Positions 1-7,096 of a stretch of DNA of 59,005 nucleotides are shown here, one piece after another. Both the position numbers and the translations under genes were made by a program. Within the stretch, counting starts at the first letter, position 1. Each line of letters begins with the position of its first letter. Source of the DNA: Marisediminitalea oceani (GTDB taxonomy: Bacteria; Pseudomonadota; Gammaproteobacteria; Enterobacterales; Alteromonadaceae); the NCBI RefSeq assembly GCF_003731635.1, contig NZ_RCUA01000046.1, positions 1 through 59,005 on the forward strand, in the 5' to 3' direction. The notes under the pieces were generated by a model. The model did no database searches and was not told the DNA's origin. It was given only the letters and a program-made list of their open reading frames with translations.

Positions 1-320
1 GGGACTATTTTACGGGGTAGCTCCGCCGGGAAAAGACGGTCTAAATTGATCGCTTACAAAGCAAGTTAATAAAAAGCGCTTAAAGAAAGGAAAACTCAGG
101 GGAAGTGTAATGTCTGGACTTAAAGGGAAAACAAGCTCTAGAAACTGGAAACATAGCAAATAATAAAGGGTAATTTTTTACACTATAAAAAAGGGTATTT
201 TCAGACATCTACCACGCGCGCGAGAACAGGTAGAACGTGGTTAAAGCACCCTATATAGCACCCCAATACTGCTCCACAAATTAGAAGAATATTTTAAATC
301 AACACATTAAAACCATAATT
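1..320. other. Probable terminal segment of an ssrA-integrated island
   Basis: No convincing gene is seen in these 320 bases, which are AT-rich and hold no ORF with a plausible product. The segment abuts a sequence at 321-338 that matches a tmRNA 3' end, and it shows neither the normal upstream part of a tmRNA nor its tag-peptide reading frame. The simplest reading is that it is the distal end of an element inserted into ssrA, with most of the element outside the window. This is inference; the other end and the integrase are not visible. Confidence 0.45.
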
Positions 321-338
321 CAAATCCCGCCAGCTCCA
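321..338 (+). other. tmRNA 3'-end sequence, candidate att site
   Basis: The 18 bases caaatcccgccagctcca match the 3' half of the T arm plus the acceptor strand of gammaproteobacterial tmRNA (the E. coli ssrA 3' end is very similar). The expected upstream partner sequences of the acceptor stem and T arm are absent, so this is a 3' fragment, not a gene. Integrases commonly recreate such a fragment at the far end of an island inserted in ssrA. A rho-independent terminator follows directly, as it would after genuine ssrA. Confidence 0.6.
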
Positions 339-342
339 AATA

Positions 343-372
343 AAAAAAGCATGCCAATCGGCAGGCTTTTTT
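343..372 (+). terminator. Rho-independent terminator after the tmRNA 3' fragment
   Basis: An A-rich arm and TGCC/GGCA core (interrupted by one mispair) form a hairpin with loop aatc, followed by a run of six T. This is the expected position for the ssrA terminator. The copies in the downstream repeat units keep the T-rich 3' arm but have lost the 5' arm. Confidence 0.65.
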
Positions 373-810
373 ATTTGTGGTGATTGTTGGGTGCTGAAAA
401 CGATCACGGATTCACCAAAACGTCCGGAACGTTTTGGGACATGCTTTAGCATGGTCCGCAGGACGCAGACCATGGATGGTCTGCGCAAATCCCGCCGAAA
501 TTACCAACCGGCAGGCTTTTTTACTTGTGGTGATTGTTGGGGGCTGAAAACGATCCCGGGTTCACCAGAACGTCCGGAACCTTTTGGGAAATGCTTTAGC
601 ATGGTCCGTAGGACGCAGACCATTAATTGTCTGCGCAAATCCCGCCGAAATTACCAACCGTCAAGCTTTTTTTATTTGTGAAGGTTGTTGGGTGCTGAAA
701 ACGATCCCGGGTTTACCGAAACGTCCGAAACGTTTTGGGACATGCTTTAGCATGGTCCGCAGGACGCAGACCATGAATAGTCTGCGCCAATCACGCCAGC
801 TTGTTCCTGA

Positions 811-1491
811 TTATAGTCCCAGTTCTTTATCCAGCACTTTAGCAAACTCTTCGAAACTCATATTCGACATTAACTTACCGTTTACCACAAAGCTTGGCGT
901 TGAGCGGATCCCATCGGCTTTGGCGTTTTGCTGATACCAGTTAATCAGCCTTTCAGATTTGGCTTCATCACCTAAACAAGCCTGCAGCTGTTCGTCATTC
1001 AGGCCCACAGACTTACCCAGTGTTACCAATTCGTTAAGGATGGTATTACCGTCGCGACTGGCCATCCACTGTTGCTGCTGTCCAAACACCTTATCTACAA
1101 AGTTAAAGTAATCTTCACTATTGCCGGAACAGCGGCCAATCATCGAAGCAACCAGGCCAAACTGATCGAAATAAACTTCGCGAAATACAAAGCGAATTTT
1201 ACCGGTATCAATGTAGTTTTCTTTAAGCGGTTTAAAGGCATTATTATGAAATGATGCACAGTGCGGGCAGGTAAAAGAGGCATATTCTACTACCTGAACC
1301 TGAGCCATGGGATTGCCTAAAGCCATATCTTTCACTGTGGCTTCAGCCGGGTTCACCGGTGAAGTTTGCGACTCAGGGCCCGCCGGGATGGTCGTAACCG
1401 GGGCACTGTTATCCTGCTCATACACCATATAACCAATACCCAGTGCCAATACCAACACGCCTACGGCCAATAATACTACCCGCGAATTCAT
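811..1491 (-). CDS. DsbA-family thiol-disulfide protein, membrane-anchored
   Basis: This 226-residue protein belongs to the DsbA-like thioredoxin family (Thioredoxin_4/BdbD type). Residues about 4-24 form one hydrophobic segment that is either an uncleaved anchor or a signal peptide, placing the rest in the periplasm. The redox motif is C75-P-H-C78, the same dipeptide as in E. coli DsbA, and a cis-proline loop (STPSF, about 197-201) lies near the C-terminus. The family oxidises or isomerises disulfides in exported proteins, or reduces a specific partner; no dedicated partner lies next to it. The gene stands alone, ends against the repeat block at 321-800, and is divergent from the DUF2789 gene. 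The exact redox direction cannot be told from sequence. Confidence 0.85.
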   Translation of the reverse strand: MNSRVVLLAVGVLVLALGIGYMVYEQDNSAPVTTIPAGPESQTSPVNPAEATVKDMALGNPMAQVQVVEYASFTCPHCASFHNNAFKPLKENYIDTGKIRFVFREVYFDQFGLVASMIGRCSGNSEDYFNFVDKVFGQQQQWMASRDGNTILNELVTLGKSVGLNDEQLQACLGDEAKSERLINWYQQNAKADGIRSTPSFVVNGKLMSNMSFEEFAKVLDKELGL

Positions 1492-1691
1492 TTCTACCTC
1501 TGAAGTTAAACTAGATACAAAACATAGGTTACCACTTTCCGGCGGCGAATCAGAAGGGAGTTTAACCCGGAGGCGCTTTTATTTACCTCAGGCGGCACGC
1601 CTCCCGGTTGTCGTGCCTGCGTGTTATTGGTCCAATTCCGGGCCGGGCGCGTAACCATTAATGAGACATAAACGCACCCAAGGAGGCAACT

Positions 1692-1922
1692 ATGTTTACT
1701 CAACAACCCGGTATTAACGATTTATTCGTGCAGTTAGGTTTACCGTCTGACGAACCGGCTATCGAAAAATTTATCAGTGAGCATCGCGGACTAAAGTCTG
1801 CCCAGCCGCTCGCCGACGCGCCATTCTGGAACGATGCCCAGGCCAGTTTTCTGCGCCAGGCTCTGGCTGAAGATGCCGAATGGGCAGAAGTAATAGATGA
1901 GCTCAATACCCGATTGCACTAG
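1692..1922 (+). CDS. DUF2789 family protein
   Basis: This small acidic cytoplasmic protein of 76 residues matches the DUF2789 pattern: an N-terminal LFxQLGLPSD segment, a central PFWNDAQASFL motif and an acidic end (LAEDAEWAEVIDEL). No catalytic motif or membrane segment is visible. A strong ribosome binding site (aaggagg, 1680-1686) sits five bases before the ATG and fixes the start. Its function is unknown. It is a single gene, divergent from the DsbA-like gene. Confidence 0.85.
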   Translation: MFTQQPGINDLFVQLGLPSDEPAIEKFISEHRGLKSAQPLADAPFWNDAQASFLRQALAEDAEWAEVIDELNTRLH

Positions 1923-2106
1923 TCTTTAATTCTCCCTCGGGCATAGCATCGTATCTCGGTGCTGCGCCCTTCTGCATGCTTTGCACTTCTTTTTTTGCAT
2001 TTATTGTTGCTTGATCTGGCGCTATACATAGGCTTAATAGCTTACTTATACTAAAGTAACAGTACTAAACTATTATAAATGTATAAAAAAGGGCGAAGTT
2101 CACGCT

Positions 2107-3345
2107 ATGACACAATGGTTTTGGCACACTTACGATGTAATTGAAAAAACGTTCTTTTACACTCTCACCCGAAAGATAATCGGTAACATCAGCTTTTTGT
2201 TTTTGTTCCAGCTGGCAAATTTCTACCTGTTTTACGCCCTGATGAACAGCCCGGCTGAGTCGCAGGATAGCTACCAGTCTACGCTGATTACACTGTTTAT
2301 TCTGAGTACCCTGAGTTTTGCCTTTACCATTTTTTACATGCATCACCTCATTGTGAAACCAGTAAAAGCGCTGCTGAACACCCTTAACGATATCAACCAT
2401 ACCCAGGGCGACCTCTCTACCCGCCTCCCCGCATTTACCTGTGATGAATTCAGCGAACTGTCGGCGGCTTATAATAAATTTGCCCATAACCTTAGTGAGC
2501 TGATTGAGCAGGTTTACAAAGACGCCGAACGTTCCAGCGACGCCAATAAAGAAGTGTGTACACTGGTTAAAAACGTTGATAGCCAGGCCGCTACTCAAAA
2601 GCACCTAAGCGACAATATCAGCCAGTCGTCACAACAGGTGGGTCATAGCATTCACGACATTGTGTCGGCCTCAGAACAGGTTTCCACCACAAACAGCCAG
2701 AACCAGGCCAATGCTACCACCGCCAATCAAACGCTTATTACCTCAAAGCAGCAAATTGAGCGGATCACTCAGCTTCTTAATCAGTTCTCAGAAACGGTTC
2801 GCGGGTTACAGAACAACGCCGATAACGTGCGCAATATTCTGAAAATGGTTGAGGGCTTTGCCGATCAAACCAACCTGCTGGCCCTGAATGCCGCCATTGA
2901 GGCAGCACGAGCTGGTGAAGCAGGCCGTGGCTTTGCCGTGGTGGCCGATGAAGTACGCAGCCTGTCGGCTAAAGTGGCCGATGCTACCCAGCAGATCAGC
3001 AGCTTCCTGAATGAGATGGAAACCCTGGTGGGCGAGACCCAGCAGGAGTCCAGCCGCCTTATTGATGCGTCTGGTCAAATGCAACAAAGTATCAGTGATA
3101 CCTCCTCAACGTTTGAGCAAATGATGGACGACTTCAAACAAAACATGGAAGCCTTCCAGTTGATCATGAATTCAGTAAATGTACTGGAATCTCAGCAGGC
3201 CCAGGCTACCGAAATTGCCGGCCAGATCACTAAGCTCAGTATGGATATTCAGCACTCGATGGCGTCGAGTGTGGAACAGGCCGAACACGCTCAGTCACTG
3301 GCCAGCTCAACCCGTAAAGGCCTGAGCCAGTTTGTGGTAAATTAA
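2107..3345 (+). CDS. Methyl-accepting chemotaxis protein, minimal periplasmic loop
   Basis: This is a 412-residue chemoreceptor. Two transmembrane helices (about 28-47 and 58-82) flank a loop of only about 12 residues, so no periplasmic ligand-binding domain exists. A HAMP linker follows (about 83-135), then a long signalling coiled coil whose conserved tip ([20 protein letters not shown], about 252-271) binds CheA/CheW. Such receptors sense a membrane or cytoplasmic cue, or signal through a partner protein. No che genes are nearby, so it is an orphan receptor. Domain identity is certain; the stimulus is unknown. Confidence 0.93.
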   Translation: MTQWFWHTYDVIEKTFFYTLTRKIIGNISFLFLFQLANFYLFYALMNSPAESQDSYQSTLITLFILSTLSFAFTIFYMHHLIVKPVKALLNTLNDINHTQGDLSTRLPAFTCDEFSELSAAYNKFAHNLSELIEQVYKDAERSSDANKEVCTLVKNVDSQAATQKHLSDNISQSSQQVGHSIHDIVSASEQVSTTNSQNQANATTANQTLITSKQQIERITQLLNQFSETVRGLQNNADNVRNILKMVEGFADQTNLLALNAAIEAARAGEAGRGFAVVADEVRSLSAKVADATQQISSFLNEMETLVGETQQESSRLIDASGQMQQSISDTSSTFEQMMDDFKQNMEAFQLIMNSVNVLESQQAQATEIAGQITKLSMDIQHSMASSVEQAEHAQSLASSTRKGLSQFVVN

Positions 3346-3399
3346 ACCAATCCAAACTCCGTAACATCGCGTATTGGTGGCATTAGCAGGAGAGATTGC

Positions 3400-3663
3400 A
3401 TGCCATCAAAACATCAGCTTACCGACGCCACCCTGTCTCGTATCATCGAAATGGCCTGGGAGGATCGCACCCCCTTTGAAGCCATTGAAAAGGAGTACGG
3501 CCTGTCTCAGGACGGCGTGATTAAACTTATGCGCAGTGAACTCAAGCCCTCTAGTTTTCGGCTCTGGCGCAAGCGCACAGCCGGGCGCACCACTAAACAC
3601 CTTAAACTTCGCTCACCCGATATTAACCGCGGTTACTGCCCTACCCAATACAAACAGCGTTAG
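3400..3663 (+). CDS. DUF2805 / TIGR03643 family protein
   Basis: This 87-residue protein matches the TIGR03643 (DUF2805) family: an N-terminal helical region containing IIEMAWEDRTPFEAIEKEYG, then GVIKLMRSELKPSSFRLWRKR and a strongly basic tail. The first part reads like a helix-turn-helix (DRTPFEAIEKEYGLSQDGVIKLM), and the basic tail would favour nucleic-acid binding, but no function has been established that I know of. A ribosome binding site (caggaga) precedes the ATG. The gene lies between the chemoreceptor and the GST-fold gene in the same direction. Confidence 0.85.
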   Translation: MPSKHQLTDATLSRIIEMAWEDRTPFEAIEKEYGLSQDGVIKLMRSELKPSSFRLWRKRTAGRTTKHLKLRSPDINRGYCPTQYKQR

Positions 3664-3728
3664 TTACTTTTGCGGCTATCTGTGATTAACTCAAGCCCTG
3701 TTGGCTTGATGGCATAAGGACATCACAG

Positions 3729-4433
3729 ATGATGACATTGTATGGATTTGGCCCGGGGCTGGGCATGTACGACCCAAGCCCTTTTGTACTCAAAGTCGCT
3801 GCGTTTTTGCGCCTGGCAAACATTGACTACCAATACAACGGTAACGTTAATTACGTATTTAAGGCGCCCAAGAAAAAGCTGCCCTACCTCGACGATAATG
3901 GCACCATTGTGTGCGACTCCACTTTTATTATCAGTCATCTTAAAGACCGCTACGCGTCTGATTTCGACAGTCATTTATCGCCGCAGCAACAAGCTGTAGC
4001 CACGCTTATCAGTAAATCGCTGGACGAGAATTTTTACTGGTGCCTGGTGTATTTTCGCTGGATTGATAGCGCCAGTTGGCCAACCGTGAAAAACGCGCTG
4101 TTTGGTAAGCTGCCCTTCCCGCTTAGCACCATTGTGCCGCTGGTCGCTCGTCGGGGCGTTAGCAAGCAGGTTTATCAGCAGGGAACCGGTCGCCATAATA
4201 AGGAAGAAGTACTGAGTATTACCCGGCAAACGCTCGATGCGTTGTCGGTACTGATAGGCGATAACCTTTTTTGCCTTGGCGACAAACCTAGTTCACTGGA
4301 TGCAACGGTTTATGCCTTTTTGGCCGAAGCCATTTTAGTGGATTTAGATAACGACTTTACCCGTCTGGCCCGACAGTACTCAAACCTGAACGACTACTGC
4401 CAGCGTATACAACAACAGTATTTTGCCGGCTAA
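3729..4433 (+). CDS. Glutathione S-transferase-fold protein (metaxin/Fax-like)
   Basis: This is a 234-residue cytoplasmic protein with a GST architecture. An N-terminal thioredoxin-fold half (about 1-75) contains PYLDDNG before the expected turn and DSTFIISHL after it, and an all-helical C-terminal half follows. The arrangement matches the bacterial relatives of failed-axon-connections and metaxin proteins rather than classical GSTs, because the usual N-terminal catalytic Ser/Cys/Tyr context is not clear. The substrate is unknown. A second ATG follows directly (3732). Its stop is three bases from the convergent stop of the DUF3307 gene. Confidence 0.8.
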   Translation: MMTLYGFGPGLGMYDPSPFVLKVAAFLRLANIDYQYNGNVNYVFKAPKKKLPYLDDNGTIVCDSTFIISHLKDRYASDFDSHLSPQQQAVATLISKSLDENFYWCLVYFRWIDSASWPTVKNALFGKLPFPLSTIVPLVARRGVSKQVYQQGTGRHNKEEVLSITRQTLDALSVLIGDNLFCLGDKPSSLDATVYAFLAEAILVDLDNDFTRLARQYSNLNDYCQRIQQQYFAG

Positions 4434-4436
4434 ATG

Positions 4437-5210
4437 CTATTTGCCAACGGGTAACTGCGTGGCCAGACTGCTCACCAGCAAACCAACCGCAATGGTCAAG
4501 GCAAAACTGGTGAGTGTACCTAGCATCACATATTCAGTGAGCTTTTTATCTTCACTCTGGCGCAAATCGCCAAAGCGAAACACCGATTTTGCCGCCAGCA
4601 AAAAACCAATCGCAGCAAACTGATTCAGCAAAATAAAGGTCAGTACCAGTACTCTTTCCAGATAACCGATGTTCTGCCCGGCGGCCTGCAAAGTGGTTTC
4701 ACTTTCCTCATCGGGTTTATCGGCTTCTATGGCATTGCTCCAGGGCGCAAGGATCTGCTTGATAACAATCGATACCGGCCGCAGCACTAGCAGGTAACCA
4801 GTCATAATCGCCACTGTTTTGTAGTTTAGTGACTGTTTGAGCCAGGCATTTACCGTAGCTTGCTCGGGCTGCCAAACCAGCAATACCACAAAGCCGATAA
4901 CCACAATATGCGCCAGCTGGTCGGCCACAAACGCTTTCATGGATGAGGCGGCGTAAGATTTCAGACCGTCGATAACAATATGTGAGCCGCCCAACAACAG
5001 CGCATAGGCGGCCACTTTTAGCGGATGTAAATCGGTTAACAAGGCAAGAATAAGCGCAGCTATCAGGCCGTGAATTCCACCATGCCAATACAGACAGGGA
5101 GCAGAAAAGTGACGTTGGGTACGCTGTGATATCCAGTGTGAGGGCTGCAGGTAAAAATCGGCCATAATATGGCCGGCAATCAATAATACCAACAGCGTCA
5201 TGGTAGTCAT
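4437..5210 (-). CDS. DUF3307 polytopic membrane protein
   Basis: This is an integral membrane protein of 257 residues with about five or six hydrophobic helices. It carries the DUF3307 signature: an N-terminal GHIMADFYLQ motif, a second histidine pair (WHGGIHG) and a third motif GGSHIVIDGLKSY. The spaced His and Asp residues resemble those of YdjM-type membrane metalloproteins, so metal binding at the membrane face is plausible. Its ATG overlaps the satD stop in ATGA, so the two are translationally coupled; the pairing of SatD with DUF3307 suggests a common function. The activity is unknown. A later in-frame ATG at residue 4 could also be the start. Confidence 0.82.
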   Translation of the reverse strand: MTTMTLLVLLIAGHIMADFYLQPSHWISQRTQRHFSAPCLYWHGGIHGLIAALILALLTDLHPLKVAAYALLLGGSHIVIDGLKSYAASSMKAFVADQLAHIVVIGFVVLLVWQPEQATVNAWLKQSLNYKTVAIMTGYLLVLRPVSIVIKQILAPWSNAIEADKPDEESETTLQAAGQNIGYLERVLVLTFILLNQFAAIGFLLAAKSVFRFGDLRQSEDKKLTEYVMLGTLTSFALTIAVGLLVSSLATQLPVGK

Positions 5211-5863
5211 GGGGCAAAGTCCTTTTTCACCTGGGCGGCAAAATGCGCCAGATAGTCAGTAATTAAATGGTACTGACTGGTATTTAATATCCGTGTTACG
5301 TTACTGCGCTTTTTATCCAGCACCCGGGCCAGATGTTCATGGGATTTATTATCCGCCATCAGATAAGCCAGTACAACCTGAGCCTGAGTAGATGTTAAGC
5401 GGTCGAGGTGGCTGTCGAAAAAACGGGTAAGCAGTTCACAGTGCTCCGTAAACGCTTTGTCAGCACTGGCAATAGTCAGCCCACGGCCTTTGAGTTTGTC
5501 CAGACCGTGACCGGAAAGTACGTAAGCTTCGCCGGTTGCCGTTTTGACGTTTTGCCCGGGAGCTTCTCCCTTCCCTAGTCCAATGCATTGGCGTACCGCA
5601 ACTGCGGGTTCACCACTGCGTAAGGATAAATCAATGATGGTGGCTAATCTCGCGGCCAGCGGCGGCGCAACCACCAGCTGAAAACTGTCACCCCGAAAGA
5701 TATCAAAGGCCGCATCGTAACGGGCCCGAAAGGATTTTAGCAAGCGCTCCAGGTTTAAAATGACCTGGCTGAATGCCTCGCCGGATAATTTACTGGAACC
5801 AACCAGATCGCCGGTAATCACCGCTATTAGTGCTGAATTTTCGGCATTTTCAGTACTTTTCAT
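5207..5863 (-). CDS. SatD family protein: cyclase-like domain plus HTH
   Basis: This 218-residue soluble protein belongs to the SatD family, named for a saliva-induced acid-tolerance gene in streptococci. The N-terminal half has ITGDLVGSS (D19) and FDIFRGDSFQ (D59), followed by VRQCIGLGKGE and ATGEAYVLS. By eye these align in order with the metal-Asp, second-Asp and later strand motifs of class III nucleotide cyclases, but the Asn-x3-Arg transition-state pair is not seen. Residues about 155-200 form a helix-turn-helix (HEHLARVLDKKRSNVTRIL). This suggests a nucleotide-binding or nucleotide-producing regulator that binds DNA. It is first in an operon with the membrane protein DUF3307. A gagga ribosome binding site precedes the ATG. 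Family assignment is firm; the cyclase resemblance is my inference. Confidence 0.82.
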   Translation of the reverse strand: MKSTENAENSALIAVITGDLVGSSKLSGEAFSQVILNLERLLKSFRARYDAAFDIFRGDSFQLVVAPPLAARLATIIDLSLRSGEPAVAVRQCIGLGKGEAPGQNVKTATGEAYVLSGHGLDKLKGRGLTIASADKAFTEHCELLTRFFDSHLDRLTSTQAQVVLAYLMADNKSHEHLARVLDKKRSNVTRILNTSQYHLITDYLAHFAAQVKKDFAP

Positions 5864-5886
5864 CGCATTGTCCTCAGCGTTAGCGT

Positions 5887-5960
5887 ATTTCGGTATTTAG
5901 TCACTTGCCATAAAGTTACTATATTTAATCACATAAATCAAAGTGACTATATTTAGTAAC
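5887..5960. promoter_or_regulatory. Operator array, 28-bp phased, upstream of satD
   Basis: Two near-identical 18-mers, gttactatatttaatcac (5915-5932) and gtgactatatttagtaac (5943-5960), are imperfect palindromes. A half-conserved third copy ending gtatttagtcac closes at 5904. All three end exactly 28 bp apart (5904, 5932, 5960). The array fills the gap between the satD start and the stop of the HupE-like gene. It is most likely the binding site for the regulator of satD-DUF3307, perhaps SatD itself through its HTH. Confidence 0.7.
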
Positions 5961-5962
5961 AA

Positions 5963-7084
5963 CTAACCCAGCACGCGCTGAGCAAACCAAAAACCGGCGA
6001 GCAGCGCGATACATACCGAACCACCGCGGGTAACCATAGCAGTGAGGCGAGAAAAACGCTTGATCAGTTTCATTATCACAAAGGCAAGTATCACGATACC
6101 CAGTTGAGCAAACTCTACCCCAAGGTTAAAGCTAACCAATGCTCCAACGTAACCCGACGATGGAATACCCAGTTCCTTTAACGCCTGAGCAAAGCCCAGC
6201 CCGTGCACCAGACCAAAACCGAATACCAGCATAAACCGCCAGACCGGGTGAGGCTTAAATAACAGGTTTTCAATCGCAATCCAGGCAATCGACAGCGCAA
6301 TCACAGGCTCAATAATGTGCCCGCTCACCACAATAGCGCCATAAGTCGCCAGGCCAAGCGTTACTGTATGGGCCAGGGTAAAGCCGGTGATCAGCAATGC
6401 CAGTTGGCGCAGTGAAGCCACGCCTAAAAACAGTCCCAGAACAAATAGCGCATGATCCCAACCAAAGGGCACAATATGCAGCATGCCCTGTTTAAGGTAG
6501 TTGGCCCATAGCTTTACATCAGCACTGGTAAGACCTTCTGCCGGTGGCTGCGCATTGAAATAAAAGGCCGGACTGGCCTGATTACGCACCAGCCAGCGAC
6601 TTAAAGTAACCTGCTCACTGTTATAACTAATGTTGAGCGCAATAGGCTCTTCAAATTTAAACGCATCGGTGAACACCGCAACCAGAGCACTCCGGGTAAA
6701 ATTATCCGGCAGGTCCAGCGTAAATACAAAGCGGGTCATGGGCCAGGCCAGCCCCGAGGTAAAATCCTCCGCTGGCGCATCGGGCCAGCTTACAGCGCTA
6801 AACTGCCAGCTGAGCTGTTTGTCGCCCAGGCTAATTTGGCTGGCTTGTTCAAGCCCGGCAAGCAGCTGGGCAAAGCGTGTCGACTGTTGCGGCTCGGTAG
6901 TCCGGGTTAAGGCATAGTAAGCTTCCCCGCCCTCCATGGCTTTGGTTAAATCCACATCCATGGTCACCACGGCCTGACCTTCGTCACTAACGGTAACGTT
7001 AACCCGGGTCATATTCAGTAGGTGAGCCTGAGCTACTCCGGGCAGGCAGAGCAGCATCAGTAACACCCTTAGCATACCAGTCAT
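5963..7084 (-). CDS. HupE/UreJ family membrane protein with periplasmic N-domain
   Basis: This is a 373-residue protein with a signal peptide (about 1-20, ending AQA), a periplasmic beta-rich N-terminal domain (about 21-190) and a C-terminal block of about six to seven membrane helices. The membrane block carries the HupE_UreJ_2 features VPFGWDHALFVLGL and FTLAHTVTLGL, with conserved His residues. HupE-type proteins are linked to nickel or cobalt movement, but this extended subfamily is uncharacterised. The gene starts 12 bp after the exported adenine deaminase-like gene, so the two probably form an operon, and it ends three bases before the satD operator array. Metal transport is a guess from the family. 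Confidence 0.82.
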   Translation of the reverse strand: MTGMLRVLLMLLCLPGVAQAHLLNMTRVNVTVSDEGQAVVTMDVDLTKAMEGGEAYYALTRTTEPQQSTRFAQLLAGLEQASQISLGDKQLSWQFSAVSWPDAPAEDFTSGLAWPMTRFVFTLDLPDNFTRSALVAVFTDAFKFEEPIALNISYNSEQVTLSRWLVRNQASPAFYFNAQPPAEGLTSADVKLWANYLKQGMLHIVPFGWDHALFVLGLFLGVASLRQLALLITGFTLAHTVTLGLATYGAIVVSGHIIEPVIALSIAWIAIENLLFKPHPVWRFMLVFGFGLVHGLGFAQALKELGIPSSGYVGALVSFNLGVEFAQLGIVILAFVIMKLIKRFSRLTAMVTRGGSVCIALLAGFWFAQRVLG

Positions 7085-7096
7085 AATGGGCCTGGC

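Larger units (their letters stand above)
321..800 (+). repeat. Tandem ~150-bp units with tRNA-like 3' ends
   Basis: The string caaatcccgcc starts at 321, 486 and 636, and a degenerate fourth copy lies at 787, giving spacings of 165, 150 and 151 bp. Each unit continues with a T-rich stretch, a conserved gctgaaaacgatc block, a hairpin built on gggacatgc/gcatggtcc, and a second hairpin whose outer stem GCAGAC/GTCTGC is invariant while the loop changes. Two units are in frame with each other and encode a basic 50-residue module, but the third is shifted by one base, so protein coding is unlikely. The arrangement resembles the repeats after E. coli tyrT, which also carry tRNA 3'-end pieces. Confidence 0.8.

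Noticed and set aside
1..300. Window start as the body of a tmRNA gene
   Set aside because: A tmRNA should contain a recognisable tag-peptide frame and a 5' acceptor strand complementary to the 3' end. Neither is found, so only the 3' fragment at 321-338 is called.
391..681. ORF of 96 codons encoding two copies of a basic 50-residue module
   Set aside because: It runs through the tandem repeat units. The third unit is out of frame by one base, and the coding pattern is explained by the 150-bp repeat, so a structured element fits better. Kept only as a note in the repeat entry.
321..800. CRISPR array
   Set aside because: Only three units, 150 bp long with hairpins and no short identical repeats separated by unique spacers; no cas genes nearby.
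2065..2604. 179-codon minus-strand ORF opposite the first chemoreceptor
   Set aside because: It is antisense to the conserved membrane and HAMP region of the receptor, so it is a shadow frame.
4717..5217. 166-codon minus-strand ORF in another frame of the DUF3307 gene
   Set aside because: It overlaps a family-conserved coding frame throughout and shows Cys- and Arg-rich, non-protein-like composition.
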